Assembly (NCBI RefSeq): GCF_000764495.1 | Contig: NZ_JRLB01000075.1 | Coordinates: forward strand, 1-57,683 | Length of the DNA stretch: 57,683 nucleotides | Origin: Nitrincola sp. A-D6 | GTDB taxonomy: Bacteria; Pseudomonadota; Gammaproteobacteria; Pseudomonadales; Balneatricaceae | Direction: 5' to 3' | Shown: one piece after another, positions 29,120 through 39,525 of the stretch | Layout: each line of letters starts with the position of its first letter | Position numbering within the stretch: position 1 is the stretch's first letter | Made by a program: the position numbers and the translations under genes | Notes under the pieces: generated by a model | Databases searched by the model: none | Seen by the model: the letters and a program-made list of their open reading frames with translations, nothing else | What the model was told of the DNA's origin: nothing

Positions 29120-30308
29120 GCAGTCTCTCTTGCGTCTTGTTGCGTTTGCAGTGCTTCCAGCAACTGATCACCGATCAGCTCTTTGCGCCAGCCACTCAGT
29201 GTTTTGGGGAGATGATGATGCCCTTGATCATCTTTGGAGTTAATCAGCTTTTCCAGATCACGTCGACGTATGAGTAATTCCGGCATGATCTGCTGCTGCT
29301 TCGCTACTTCACGCCCGATCGCTTTGAGACGCTTAAGCGTTGCACTGTGGTAGATATGCAGGGGCAAATTAATCGGCTCAGGTGGGTTTTGTTTAGCGGA
29401 CGTCTCAGCCTGTGACAGAACAGCCAGAATCGCGGCACCATCCGTTTTTAGATTCTGACGGCGCAACAAACCTAAGGCATTTAACTGCTCCAGATTTTGC
29501 GGCCAGCATTCTATGATTTTCAGCAGGTGTTCATTTCTCAGTACATGGGGTCGGCAAATATTGCGTGCACGACACACTTTTTCCCGCCAGGCTGTCAAAT
29601 CACGCAGACCTGCCAGGATAACATCAGAACTGATATTCAACTGAGTAAAGCGACGGTAGTACTCTAACCCCTCAGGATCACTGTCACGTGATGACTGACT
29701 GAGCAGACAACATTCATCCAGCATCCATTCATAGCGGCCACTGGCCTCAAGCTCACGCTTAAGCTGCATTGCTATGGTGGTAGGTAAGCAACATCCAGCG
29801 CCGCATATAGAACCTGCTCATCGGTTAAAGGACGTTGCAGCCAATCAGAACGAGTGTGAGCCTTCCCCAGCGTAATATCTAACGCATACTGCAGGATACG
29901 CTGCAGACCCATGCTGAACCCCCAACCAGCAAATGCGGCTGCTACCTGAGTATCCATGAGCGGTTCAGGAACGACTCCATAATGGTGGCGGAACAATTCC
30001 AGATCTTCACTGGCAGCATGCAGCACCTTTAGCACGCGCACATCAGCCAACAAGGTCGCAAACGCTGACATATCTTCAATGCTGAGCGGATCAATCAAAT
30101 AACAACTATGCTCATCCGCTACCTGAATCAACCCAGGTAACGGATAAAACGTATCCACGCGCATAAATTCGGTATCTACAGCAATCAGTGGAAGCTCTGC
30201 CCACTGTTTACAGTAATGTACCAAAGCCGCTGTATCACGTATCCAAACCGGATCATGAGCACTTTGCGCCAGTGTCTCAGCTTGATACGCCTGTGTTGTT
30301 TGCGTCAT
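29113..30308 (-). CDS. rnd: Ribonuclease D, apparent one-base deletion
   Basis: 3'-5' exoribonuclease that trims tRNA and other stable RNA. The N-terminal DEDD nuclease domain ([25 protein letters not shown], then DTQVAAAF and YAALDVAYL) is in one frame, ending in a stop just after YLPP near 29772. The HRDC-type C-terminal region ([20 protein letters not shown] onward) is in another. One added base at 29776-29780 gives [14 protein letters not shown] and about 398 residues, near E. coli RNase D (375). Its ATG overlaps the recR stop by four bases. Confidence 0.9.
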
Positions 30309-30916
30309 GCTTTATCCCGGACAATCACACGTCGCCCCGCCAATGCGTGCGCCAGCGTACCGCCATCTACAAATTCAAGTTCACCACCAACTGGCACACC
30401 ATGCGCAATGCGGGTGATACGAATATCCTCACGCTCGATCTGTGCAGAAATATAATGTGCTGTAGCCTCGCCCTCAACCGTGGGATTGGTGGCCAGAATC
30501 AACTCTTTTACATCGCCCTGATCGATACGTTCAAGTAGCTGGGGAATTCCCAGATCTTCAGGCCCCACGCCATCAATGGGAGACAGATGCCCCTTCAGCA
30601 CAAAATAAACGCCGCCAAAACCACCACTTTGCTCAATCGCCAGCAAATCAACTGGTGACTCCAATACACAAACCAGACTGGTATCCCGGCTAGCATCAGT
30701 ACAGATATCACACACGGGTGTTTCTGATAAAGTCCGGCAGCGTTCACATTCACCAATCTGCTCAACCGCTAACAACAAAGCCTCAGCAAGATGCCGGGCA
30801 TTATCACGATCACGCTCCAGCAGATGCAATGCCATACGCTGAGCTGATTTGGGGCCTACGCCAGGCAAGCAACGCAGCGCGTTAATCAATTGCAGAAGCA
30901 AGGGACTAAATGACAT
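30305..30916 (-). CDS. recR: Recombination mediator RecR
   Basis: Works with RecF/RecO to load RecA on gapped DNA. 203 residues, normal length. N-terminal helix-hairpin-helix [20 protein letters not shown] (about 13-32), zinc finger [16 protein letters not shown] (about 57-72), Toprim domain starting [17 protein letters not shown] (about 82-98). The ATG overlaps the ybaB stop by one base and the stop overlaps rnd by four. Confidence 0.97.
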   Translation of the reverse strand: MSFSPLLLQLINALRCLPGVGPKSAQRMALHLLERDRDNARHLAEALLLAVEQIGECERCRTLSETPVCDICTDASRDTSLVCVLESPVDLLAIEQSGGFGGVYFVLKGHLSPIDGVGPEDLGIPQLLERIDQGDVKELILATNPTVEGEATAHYISAQIEREDIRITRIAHGVPVGGELEFVDGGTLAHALAGRRVIVRDKA

Positions 30917-31239
30917 TAAAAGGGCATCTTAAAGCCTGGAGGCATCTGCATGCCACCAGTGATCTGAGACATACGCTGCTGCGAGTCCGCTTCCACTTTG
31001 CGTACAGCATCATTGACTGCAGCTGCAATCAGGTCTTCCAGAATCTCTTTATCCTCTTCCATCAGGCTGCTATCGATGCTGACACTTTTCACATCATGGC
31101 GTCCATTCATCACGATACAGACCAGCCCGGCTCCAGACTCACCCTGCACTTCTGCACTGGCAATTTCCTGCTGAGCACGCTGCATCTCTTCCTGCATTTT
31201 TTGGGCTTGTTTCATGATATCGCCCATACCTTTCATCAT
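30916..31239 (-). CDS. ybaB: Nucleoid-associated protein YbaB/EbfC
   Basis: DNA-binding dimer of 107 residues. Met/Gln-rich N-terminus ([23 protein letters not shown]), then [26 protein letters not shown] and the C-terminal [23 protein letters not shown], all characteristic. It lies 14 bases after dnaX and overlaps recR by one base, the standard dnaX-ybaB-recR arrangement. Confidence 0.95.
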   Translation of the reverse strand: MMKGMGDIMKQAQKMQEEMQRAQQEIASAEVQGESGAGLVCIVMNGRHDVKSVSIDSSLMEEDKEILEDLIAAAVNDAVRKVEADSQQRMSQITGGMQMPPGFKMPF

Positions 31240-31253
31240 AATAAGATCCTCAA

Positions 31254-33086
31254 CTAATCAATAGGTCTGACAGAAGCTGTATCCAGCTCAGCAGAAAACT
31301 GTTCAATTATACGCTGAACCAGCGGGTCCTTCTGCAAAGAAATAACCGCTTCAGCCTGACGCTCAGCTTTTTTACGACTGCTATATTGGGCCGGTGTTTC
31401 ACACGTTTGTTCCGCCTGAACAAAGCTAATTTCAAGCGTCCCGCCAAAATATGCCTGTAATGCCTCCTGAATACGCTCTTTTTGTGTCGCGTTTAACAGT
31501 GCACCCTGCTCCGGCGGATAATGGAAGCATAACGATCCAGCTTCAACTCTTTCCAGTGACAAGTTGCGGCAAATACTCGCCGTCATACCCGTCAATGGCA
31601 ATAGTGGCGCAACTCTGACCCAATCAGTTAGCGTTAGACTCGACAGACTGAGGGGTACTGCTGCTTCAGAGACGTCGTCCGCAACAATCGAGGCAGTACC
31701 AGCGATCACCTCTGACTCAGCGGCCACTGGTTGAACAGCCGTTGCTTCCAGTTCAGAGGCAGGTTCAGCGTATTGGGCTGCCGGACTACCAGCAGCCTCA
31801 GGCTTTTTTATCGGTGAAGGAACCTCATCATCCGTCCAGGGAGGTGGTTCGTCCCATGGAGGAGGGGTATTATCCACCTGTTTTTTTTCTACTGCAGCTT
31901 CAGCAGCAACTTTAACAGCAGGGTTGTCCACGGCATCCACACGGTGCGGCTCCACTGACGCCTGCTGCTGCGACTTAGTTTCGGATGCTGACACCTGTAA
32001 CGAGGCAGGACGAAACGCCAACATGCGCAGCAACACCATTTCCAGCCCTTCTCGCAGATCCGGTGCATAGGGCAGGTCTTTACGCCCCATCAGGCCAATC
32101 TGATAATACAGCTGGATATCTTCTGCACGCAGCAAGGCAGCGAGCTCCATGACCTGCTGTTGATCGCCAAGGCTGTTATCGATGGCATCAGGAAGTAATT
32201 GCGCCAGGGCCACACGGTGCAACAGACCAACCAAATCTGCCAAAACCGAACTGTAATCCGGGCTGAACTCGGAAAGGGCTTGTACCGCATCCATGACACC
32301 ACGGGCATCATGCTGCGCCAAGGCGATCAAAATCTGATACACCAATCGATGGTCTATGGTACCCAGCATGGTACGCACATCAGCTTCAGCCACCATGCCT
32401 GAACCAAAGGCAATCGCCTGATCAGTCAGGCTCAAGGCATCGCGCATCGAGCCATCGGCACTGCGTGCCAACAACCACAGTGCTGGCTCATCAAAACTGA
32501 GCTGCTCTTCAGTGAGAACATAGTGCAGATGCTCAACAATACGCTGAGGACTCAGATTCTTCAGATTAAACTGTAAGCAACGCGACAATACCGTTACCGG
32601 CAATTTTTGCGGGTCGGTGGTGGCTAACAGAAATTTGACATGCGGAGGTGGTTCTTCGAGAGTTTTCAGCAATGCATTGAATGAACTGCTGGAGAGCATG
32701 TGCACCTCATCGATCAGGTACACCTTATAGCGCCCATGACTCGGTGCATATTGCACATTCTCAAGCAGCTCACGGGTATCCTCAACCTTGGTACGGGAGG
32801 CCGCATCCACCTCAATCAGGTCGACAAACCGACCTTCGGCGATCTCCCGGCACGCCGTACACACACCGCAGGGTGTAGAGGAAACACCTTCCTCACAGTT
32901 CAGTGCTTTGGCAAACAAACGGGCAATGGAGGTTTTCCCCACCCCCCGTGTACCGGTAAACAGATAGGCATGATGCAATCTGTCATTATCAAGTGCATTC
33001 ACCAGAGCACGCAACACATGCTCTTGCCCAGCCATTTCACTGAATTTTCGCGGCCGCCATTTTCGTGCCAGTACCTGATAGCTCAT
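31254..33086 (-). CDS. dnaX: DNA polymerase III tau subunit (and likely gamma) DnaX
   Basis: Clamp-loader ATPase, 610 residues. Walker A is GTRGVGKTS (about 45-53), zinc module [16 protein letters not shown] (about 65-80), Walker B with the DEVH motif ([10 protein letters not shown]), sensor SRC. After about residue 365 comes a Pro/Glu-rich linker and the tau-specific C-terminal domain. At codons 400-402 the message has G-AAAAAAAA-C; a -1 shift there leads to a stop after three more codons, giving a protein of about 405 residues that would match gamma. First gene of the operon that continues through ycgN. Confidence 0.95.
   Translation of the reverse strand: MSYQVLARKWRPRKFSEMAGQEHVLRALVNALDNDRLHHAYLFTGTRGVGKTSIARLFAKALNCEEGVSSTPCGVCTACREIAEGRFVDLIEVDAASRTKVEDTRELLENVQYAPSHGRYKVYLIDEVHMLSSSSFNALLKTLEEPPPHVKFLLATTDPQKLPVTVLSRCLQFNLKNLSPQRIVEHLHYVLTEEQLSFDEPALWLLARSADGSMRDALSLTDQAIAFGSGMVAEADVRTMLGTIDHRLVYQILIALAQHDARGVMDAVQALSEFSPDYSSVLADLVGLLHRVALAQLLPDAIDNSLGDQQQVMELAALLRAEDIQLYYQIGLMGRKDLPYAPDLREGLEMVLLRMLAFRPASLQVSASETKSQQQASVEPHRVDAVDNPAVKVAAEAAVEKKQVDNTPPPWDEPPPWTDDEVPSPIKKPEAAGSPAAQYAEPASELEATAVQPVAAESEVIAGTASIVADDVSEAAVPLSLSSLTLTDWVRVAPLLPLTGMTASICRNLSLERVEAGSLCFHYPPEQGALLNATQKERIQEALQAYFGGTLEISFVQAEQTCETPAQYSSRKKAERQAEAVISLQKDPLVQRIIEQFSAELDTASVRPID
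31848..31889 (-). promoter_or_regulatory. Probable dnaX recoding site (A8 slippery run)
   Basis: On the minus strand the run of eight A (31881-31888) is read GAA AAA AAA CAG in frame. Slipping by -1 on A-AAA-AAA gives ACA GGT GGA TAA, a stop after three codons. AGGTGG just after the run can pair with CCACCT about 25 bases later, a possible stimulating stem. E. coli dnaX uses A-AAA-AAG with a downstream hairpin, and Thermus uses a longer A run by RNA-polymerase slippage; either route could apply here. Confidence 0.65.
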
Positions 33087-33182
33087 AGTCGGGTTTAGCT
33101 CTCTCTCAAGTCACCCTGATAAAGGGGTTATCCTACCATGACTCCCGCTTCAAGTCTTACCCTGGCCCATGCAAATAATCGC

Positions 33183-34627
33183 TCAATATACGCTGAATAA
33201 AGACGCATTCAACCACAGATGCATCAACACGCTGGCTACATAACCCAGCAGTATCGCCGGCATCCAGCGCAGATGGCCCATAAAGGTATAAATCCCTCGC
33301 GCCTGCCCCATCAGGGCCACACCCGCGGCGGAACCTACCGACAGCAAACTACCCCCACACCGGCTGTCAGTGTAATCAGCAACCAATGTCCGTGAGACAT
33401 GTGTGGTTCCATGGTAATTACCGCAAACATCACCGGAATATTATCAATCACTGCTGAAATAAATCCCAAGGCTATATTGGCATAGGTCGCATCCCACTGG
33501 GTATAGAGTATTTCTGACATCATTGCCAGATAGCCCATAAAACCCAAACCGCCAACACACATGATGACACCGTAGAAGAATAGCAGGGTATCCCACTCGG
33601 CACGGGCTACACGGTTAAACACATCAAACGGCACAACTCCACCCAGTCGCTCCAGACGTTTCTTGTCGCCAGCATGCTCGGCCAACAAGCGTTTTTTTGC
33701 CAAAGAGCCTGGCAGGGTCATGCGCAGGAAGTAACCAAAGAATTGCAGATAACCAAGACCCGCCATCATCCCCAATACAGGCGGTAAATGCAGCACGATA
33801 TGGCAAGCAACAGCCGTAGCTATGGTGAGTAAAAACAGCACCAGAATACGTCTTGCCCCCCTTTTCAACTCCACCTCTTCATCCTTAACCTGAGGCTTCT
33901 GGTCACCTATGAAGAACGACATAATAATGGCAGGAATCAGGAAATTCACCATCGAAGGTATGAACAGCACCAGGAACTCTTCAAAACGGACCAGACCCGC
34001 CTGCCAGACCATCAAGGTGGTGATATCGCCAAAGGGACTGAAGGCACCGCCTGCATTGGCAGCAACAACAATATTGATACAACAAAGATTAATAAAGCGG
34101 TTATCACCCTCACCCACTTTCATCACCACAGCGCACATTAGCAGAGCGGTGGTCAGGTTATCGGCAATCGGCGAGATGAAAAAGGCCAGCAGTCCAGTCA
34201 TCCAGAACAGAGTCCGATAGCTGAATCCTTTTCTTACCATCCACGAACGCAGGGCATCAAACACCCGTCGCTCTTCCAAAGCGTTGATATACGTCATCGC
34301 CACTAGCAAAAACAGCATCAACTCGGCAAATTCGAGCAGCGTTTCTTTGAAAGCCTCTTCCGGCACGCCAATCAGATCAGCCTGAACATAGACCCAACCA
34401 GCAATAGCCCAGATCACCCCGGCTGCAACCAGCACAGGCTTTGATTTACGTAAATGCAGTTTTTCTTCACTCATCACCAGCATATACGCCAACACAAACA
34501 CCACCAGGGCAATGTAACCGGCTGTAGAAGCTGTCAAATCGAGCGGGCCGGAGGCAGCCCAGGTAGAGGTACTAAGTAGAGCCAGCAGAAAAGCCGATAC
34601 TCCAATAATCATTCGTCTGGCAGTCAT
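33183..34627 (-). CDS. nhaD: Na+/H+ antiporter NhaD, apparent one-base deletion
   Basis: Inner-membrane antiporter of the NhaD/ArsB-like fold. A cleavable-looking N-terminal segment ends at STWAAS. Conserved membrane motifs include FISPIADNLTTALLMCAVVMK and NIVVAANAGGAFSPFGDITTLMVWQAG. The first frame ends at TLTAGVGVVCCR; the rest (GGSLLSVGSAAGVALMGQARG to the C-terminus) is in another. Adding one G to the run opposite 33352-33356 gives TAGVGGSLLSVGSAAG and about 481 residues, the NhaD norm. It should extrude sodium, complementing the Mrp system. Confidence 0.9.
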
Positions 34628-34799
34628 GATATTTCACTTCTGGAAGCATTAAATTGACAGTACCGAACGCACTGTCAGGATGGTTAATCAGTATAATCCT
34701 ACTTAACCTCTCTACTATTGTTCTTAAGGGTTAATTTTTAGTTCTTTTAGACTATATAAGCATAAGCTATAAACACTTACCGCACTGCAACAATGAATC

Positions 34800-35777
34800 T
34801 CAGGAAGATTCACGCTGATGCGGTTGATCAAAGTCCTGCAACGGCCCTGCCGGAACGATACCCGTCGGATTAATCATCGTGTGACTAGCGTAATAGTGTG
34901 TCTTGATATGCGCCATATTCACCGTATTGGCTACACCAGGCTGCTGATACAACTCCCGGATGTAGCCCCATAAATGTGGGTAATCATCAATGCGCTTCAG
35001 GTTGCATTTAAAATGCCCATGATACACCGCATCAAAACGGATCAGCGTAGTGAACAAACGCCAGTCAGCCTCAGTCAATTGATCACCAAGCAGAAAACGA
35101 CGTGTTGATAACTGTTCGTCAAGCCAATCCAGAGTATCAAATAAGGGTTGCACTGCTTCCTCATAGGCTGACTGCGTGGTAGCAAACCCGGCTTTATAAA
35201 CACCATTGTTCACGCAGTCATATACCCTATCATTGATCTGATCGATCTCTTTACGCAGGGCTTGCGGATAATAATCGCCCGACGCTGCTCCAACACGATC
35301 AAAGGCACTATTCAGCATACGGATGATATCAGCCGACTCGTTACTGACAATCCGCTGTTGCTGCTTATCCCAGAGCAGCGGCACAGTAACCCGCCCTGTA
35401 TACAGAGGATCTTCAGCGGTATAGACCTGATGTAAATAATCAGCCTGATGCAGTGGATCAGCGACAACACCCTCGCCTTCAGCAAAGGTCCAACCATCCT
35501 CGCGCATCAACGGATTGACTACGGATACCGAAATAAACGACTCCAACCCTTTAATCGCACGAAAAATTAACGTCCGATGCGCCCAGGGACAAGCCAGTGA
35601 GACATACAGATGGTAACGTTCTGGCTCGGCTTTAAAACCACCCTCACCTGTAGGACCGGATTGACCATCAGCGGTAATCCAGTTGCGAAACTGCGCCTCG
35701 CTACGCACAAACCGACCTTCAGATGCTTTGGTGTCATACCATTGATCAACCCATTGCCCGTCTACCAGCAAACCCAT
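34800..35777 (-). CDS. yqjG: Glutathionyl-hydroquinone reductase (YqjG/ECM4 type)
   Basis: Omega-class-like GST that reduces glutathionyl-hydroquinones. The catalytic motif is LACPWAHRTLIFRAIKGL, with the active Cys in CPW. Downstream are PLLWDKQQQRIVSNESADIIRMLN and the helical domain with ADWRLFTTLIRFDAVYHGHFKCN. The ATG at 35777 is set by AGAGGTG five bases upstream and gives MGLLVDGQW, the family start; the frame remains open to 35861. About 325 residues, normal. The gene stands alone. Confidence 0.92.
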   Translation of the reverse strand: MGLLVDGQWVDQWYDTKASEGRFVRSEAQFRNWITADGQSGPTGEGGFKAEPERYHLYVSLACPWAHRTLIFRAIKGLESFISVSVVNPLMREDGWTFAEGEGVVADPLHQADYLHQVYTAEDPLYTGRVTVPLLWDKQQQRIVSNESADIIRMLNSAFDRVGAASGDYYPQALRKEIDQINDRVYDCVNNGVYKAGFATTQSAYEEAVQPLFDTLDWLDEQLSTRRFLLGDQLTEADWRLFTTLIRFDAVYHGHFKCNLKRIDDYPHLWGYIRELYQQPGVANTVNMAHIKTHYYASHTMINPTGIVPAGPLQDFDQPHQRESS

Positions 35778-36116
35778 TACACACCTCTTTTGTTCAGAAT
35801 CAGGAGACGGCTCACAGAAGGTTCCATAAACAGCCTGGACACTGCAGAAAATCCACAGCACAAGTTTGTACTGTTTAGTGTAGCGAATAGATCAGGATTT
35901 AAAAAATGCCTGTTGATGGCTAATGTGCTTTCAACAACATAGTGATTCAGGGCCAATGGGATCTGGGCGACAGTCGAGCGCGTCATGGACGACGAAAGCG
36001 GGTCACACCAAAGCGATATCACCACCCAGCGTGACACAAGAACATCTTAAGCACCAAAGACGCATTCGAAAAAACAGCTAGCAAGGGTGTATCAGGATAA
36101 AAACGAGGGGAAAATT
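35778..36116. other. Intergenic region between yqjG and the SRP RNA gene
   Basis: About 340 bases. The part next to 35777 carries the yqjG ribosome binding site. I see no gene, repeat or clear terminator in the rest. Short open frames here have no start signals and no recognisable products. Confidence 0.5.
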
Positions 36117-36118
36117 GG

Positions 36119-36229
36119 AGGCGGCTCCACCAGCCACATCCCGGCACACGAGTCGACCGCTGTGGCTGCTCCCTTCCAGGCCTGACCAGGTTCACGGTGT
36201 ATCGTTGCGAGAGGACCGGCAGAGCCACC
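36119..36229 (-). ncRNA. ffs: Signal recognition particle RNA (4.5S RNA)
   Basis: Read on the minus strand, the 5' end GGTGGCTCTGCCGG pairs with the 3' end GGTGGAGCCGCC. The universal SRP domain is present: GGTCAGGCCTGGAAGGGAGCAGCCA, with the GGAA-type loop and the internal loop bases that contact Ffh, followed by GTGTGCCGGGATGTGGCTGG. It aligns along almost its whole length with E. coli 4.5S RNA (114 bases). Exact ends are uncertain by a few bases. It guides membrane-protein ribosomes to FtsY. Confidence 0.95.
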
Positions 36230-36265
36230 ATAACGCAGTGATCTGAATTAACAGAATCGGCGCGA

Positions 36266-36294
36266 AGTATAAGCAGCCAGGCTCAGGAATGCAA
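36266..36294 (-). promoter_or_regulatory. Sigma-70 promoter of ffs
   Basis: On the minus strand, TTGCAT (36289-36294), a 17-base spacer, and TATACT (36266-36271) form a good -35/-10 pair. Transcription would start near 36259, about 30 bases before the mature RNA. That fits the RNase P-processed leader of E. coli 4.5S RNA. Confidence 0.75.
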
Positions 36295-36397
36295 ATACTG
36301 ATGCAACAATTCAACAAACACAGCTACAGGATTCCAGACAGCCTACATCATGTTACACTTATCACCTTTATTTTCTGTGCTTCAGGGTTTGTGAGTT

Positions 36398-36937
36398 ATG
36401 GCAGGTTCGTTAAAAGATCAGTTATTCAAAGCTGGCATTGCCAGCAAAAAGCAAATCAAGCAGGTAGAGCTGGAAAAGCGCAAGCAATCCAAACAAGGCA
36501 GCAAACCGGACAATGACCAGCACACAGCCAGTGCAGAAGCTGCAAAACAAGAGAAGCTAGAGAAAGATCGTGCATTGAATGAAGCCCGCAAGCAGGCGCA
36601 GGCACAACGCGCCGGGCAGGCTGAAATACGTCAACTGGTCGATCAACACCGTATCAGGCTGCCTAAAGAGGGTGATGTCCGCTACTACTTCATCAGCCAG
36701 AGCAAGGTCAAACAGCTATGGATCAATGCTGACCTGCAACGCCAGTTAGCCAGCCGTCGTATAGCCCTGGTCTGCGTCAATGATTGCTTTGAGCTGGTAC
36801 CTTATGAGATTGCAGAACGCATTATTCAACGTGACCCCAATGCGGTGATAAAAGAAGATACCGAGCGTCGTGACAAGATTGCTGCCGAGGAAGCCGAATA
36901 CGAACAATTTCAAATACCTGACGATCTGGACTGGTAA
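36398..36937 (+). CDS. DUF2058 protein (YaiL-like)
   Basis: Cytosolic, 179 residues, very rich in Lys, Gln and Glu. Starts MAGSLKDQLFKAGIASKKQIKQVELEKRKQ, the DUF2058 hallmark, then a helical charged region (about 25-85) and a compact C-terminal part with RYYFISQSKVKQLWIN and LVCVNDCFELVPYEIAERI. Function unknown. It lies upstream of a two-receiver regulator gene, 54 bases apart, same direction. Confidence 0.88.
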   Translation: MAGSLKDQLFKAGIASKKQIKQVELEKRKQSKQGSKPDNDQHTASAEAAKQEKLEKDRALNEARKQAQAQRAGQAEIRQLVDQHRIRLPKEGDVRYYFISQSKVKQLWINADLQRQLASRRIALVCVNDCFELVPYEIAERIIQRDPNAVIKEDTERRDKIAAEEAEYEQFQIPDDLDW

Positions 36938-36991
36938 AAAATATCCATGCTGCTATTGTTGACTTAAACGTCCGGAATTCATGAGGTCAGC

Positions 36992-37785
36992 ATGCGGTCA
37001 CTTTCTGCCAGTCAACTCAACCTGCTTTTGATTGAGCCTTCGCAGTTACAGCGAAAAATCATTACCCAGCAACTTAATTCAGCCGGTGTAATGGCTATCG
37101 ACAGCGTGGAGTCCATTGCTGAAGCAAAAGCGTCTGTCCAGCAAATCAAGCCAGATTTAATTGTCAGCGCCCTGCATTTTAGCGACGGAACAGCTCAGGA
37201 CCTGCTCGACTGGATGCATAATACCCCCGGCTATACTGAGCTGCCTTTTATGCTGATATCCAGTGAAACCCGCCGCGAACAACTGGAAAGTTTCCGACAA
37301 TCCGGCGTTATTGCCATACTACCCAAACCCTTTACCAGCGCAAATCTACAATCAGCCATCGGCGCAACTCTGGATCTGCTCTCTTCAGATGAGCTGACAC
37401 TGGAGTGTTACGACCCCGATAGCCTGCGCGTATTGGTGGTCGATGACAGTCGCATGGCCCGGAAAATGATCCGCCGCGTATTAACCAATTTAGGTATACA
37501 GCATTTTGAAGAAGCGACCGATGGCGCAGAAGCCATCAGAATTCTGAGCGAGCAGCCTTTTGATCTGGTAGTGACCGACTACAACATGCCGGAGGTCAAT
37601 GGACTGCAACTGACGGAGTACATCCGCAGCCACGAAACACTATCCCATTTACCGGTGCTGATGGTGACCTCAGAATCTAATCAGGCACACCTGAGCAACG
37701 TGCTCAAAGTGGGGTTAACGCCATGGTCGACAAGCCGTTCGAACCAGAACTGGTTAAGCGCTTGTTACAGCGCATTCTCGAGTAA
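36992..37785 (+). CDS. Tandem receiver-domain response regulator, apparent one-base deletion
   Basis: Cytosolic protein with two receiver domains and no output domain. REC1 (about 9-127) lacks the acceptor Asp: the usual SDL is Ser59-Ala60-Leu61, and the acidic pair is replaced by IEPS. REC2 (about 145-264) is canonical, with Asp151/Asp152 and acceptor Asp196 in VVTDYNMP. The open frame runs past the end of REC2 into an unrelated tail. Adding one G to the run at 37711-37714 restores VGVNAMVDKPFEPELVKRLLQRILE and a stop at 37785, for 264 residues. The family looks CheY-like; a partner kinase is not in the window. Confidence 0.88.
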
Positions 37786-37796
37786 CAGGTTCCGGC

Positions 37797-38900
37797 TTAA
37801 GACTGCTGATCATCCGAATACCGCCGCTTAACACGTCGAGTAAGGCCACTCAAGAGCGTATAAGGAATAGTATTGCAGTAATCAGCCACCTCGTTGACAG
37901 TCACATTCGCACCCCAAAGCTCCACCTGATCACCAGGTTTAGCGTCAGGATGTTGTGACAAATCTATGGTCGACATATCCATAGATACTCTGCCCGCCAA
38001 CGCTGTGCGACGGCCATTAAGCCACACAGGTGTTCCATTAGGTGCGTGCCTGGAATAACCATCAGCATAGCCCACAGCCAGCGTACCGATGCGGGTTGGT
38101 TTTTCAGCCACCCAACTGGCACCATAACCTACAGACTCGCCTGCCTGCACATCCCGTACAGCAATGATTTGTGTGGTCAATGTCATGCCAGGGCGAAGAC
38201 TGTTAGCTACAGCCTGAGGTTCAGCAAAAGGACTGGCCCCGTAAAGCATAATGCCTGGGCGCAACCACTGATGATGTGCTTGAGGCCAGTGCATTACCCC
38301 AGCTGAATTTGATAGGCTCAAGTCCACCGAATGCCCCGTCAGCGCTTGTTGTAAGCACTGCAGTTGCTGTTCTGTATGTGGCCGTTGCGGCTCATCAGCA
38401 CAGGCGAAGTGACTCATGACTACAAGCTTTTCCACTGCAGGCAATGCCTGCAAGCGCTGTAGTACGCCAGACGTCAGTGCTGGTTCGATACCCAGACGAT
38501 GCATCCCCGAGTCAATCTTTAACCACACCTGCAATCCCCGGCTATCAGGATGTTTTTCCAGGTAGGCTTCCAGCTTCTCCAGTTGCTCTATACTGTGGAT
38601 TGCCGTCCAGAGTTGATGCTGCTGAATTAAGGGTAATTCCTCAGCTTCAAAAAAACCTTCCAGCAGCAACACCGGCCGTGTAATACCCGCATCACGCAAC
38701 TCCAAAGCCTCTTCAATCGCAGCGACACCAAAGGCATCCACATCCGATTCCAGCGCCCTGGCCACCCGAACAGCACCATGCCCATAGGCATCGGCTTTGA
38801 TAATAGCAACCGCCCGAGCCTGAGGTGCTTGCGCACGCGCCAGTTGATAGTTATGACGTATGGCAGACAAGTCTACCTGAGCTATGAGATTACGTGCCAT
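37797..38900 (-). CDS. alr: Alanine racemase
   Basis: PLP enzyme that interconverts L- and D-alanine. 367 residues. PLP-binding Lys35 lies in AIIKADAYGHG; VGYGASWVAEKPTRIGTLAVGYADGY has the other-face Tyr region, and RVSMDMSTIDL the Met/Asp segment. It is downstream of ridA in the same direction, 37 bases away. Because of this linkage and the divergent Lrp-type regulator, it may serve a catabolic DadX-like role; alr and dadX cannot be told apart by sequence alone here. Confidence 0.93.
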   Translation of the reverse strand: MARNLIAQVDLSAIRHNYQLARAQAPQARAVAIIKADAYGHGAVRVARALESDVDAFGVAAIEEALELRDAGITRPVLLLEGFFEAEELPLIQQHQLWTAIHSIEQLEKLEAYLEKHPDSRGLQVWLKIDSGMHRLGIEPALTSGVLQRLQALPAVEKLVVMSHFACADEPQRPHTEQQLQCLQQALTGHSVDLSLSNSAGVMHWPQAHHQWLRPGIMLYGASPFAEPQAVANSLRPGMTLTTQIIAVRDVQAGESVGYGASWVAEKPTRIGTLAVGYADGYSRHAPNGTPVWLNGRRTALAGRVSMDMSTIDLSQHPDAKPGDQVELWGANVTVNEVADYCNTIPYTLLSGLTRRVKRRYSDDQQS

Positions 38901-38937
38901 GCACTGCTCCCGGTAAGTCTTAAACGCAGATTACAGA

Positions 38938-39327
38938 TTAGTCAGCCAACACCATCACAGCTTCCACTTCAATATCCGCATCTTTCGGCAAAGCCTTAAC
39001 AGCATATGCAGCACGGGCCGGATAGGGCTGAGAGAAATAACGCTGCATGATTTCATTCACCTGAGCAAAGTTAGCCAGATCACTCAGTAAAATAGTCAGT
39101 TTGACGCAATCCGCGAGCGATCCACCAGCGGCTTCAGCAACAGCTTTGAGGTTTTCAAATACCTGTACAGCCTGAGCTTCGAATGATTCAGTGACCATTT
39201 CCATATTGTCCGGATTCAATGGAATCTGACCAGACATATACACGGTATTGCCAGCCTTGACCGCCTGAGAATAAGGTCCGATCGCAGCAGGTGCCTTTTC
39301 AGTGCTGATTATGGTTTTAGTTGTCAT
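38938..39327 (-). CDS. ridA: RidA family enamine/imine deaminase
   Basis: Cytosolic trimer-forming protein, 129 residues. Features are [28 protein letters not shown] (about 12-39), the catalytic Arg region in [23 protein letters not shown] (about 103-125). It removes reactive 2-aminoacrylate made by PLP enzymes, which fits its place beside the alanine racemase gene. Upstream is a 198-base region shared with the Lrp-type regulator gene. Confidence 0.95.
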   Translation of the reverse strand: MTTKTIISTEKAPAAIGPYSQAVKAGNTVYMSGQIPLNPDNMEMVTESFEAQAVQVFENLKAVAEAAGGSLADCVKLTILLSDLANFAQVNEIMQRYFSQPYPARAAYAVKALPKDADIEVEAVMVLAD

Positions 39328-39525
39328 ACAGGTCTCTCCAAAATTGAATGATATTTAGCTGAACACCGCCCTAGCATAGCAAAGCTTTTTTACTAACGCA
39401 GATGCACAAACGACATCAGTTAAAAGATGCCATATACTAATGCAATCTCATTAGATATATAATTCATTATCGCAGTTTAATCAGATAATTTTCTTAAAAA
39501 GATAAAATATAAAGGAAAAATCTCT

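Noticed and set aside
36019-36231. 70-residue minus-strand frame
   Set aside because: It lies on the 4.5S RNA gene, which explains the conserved sequence there.
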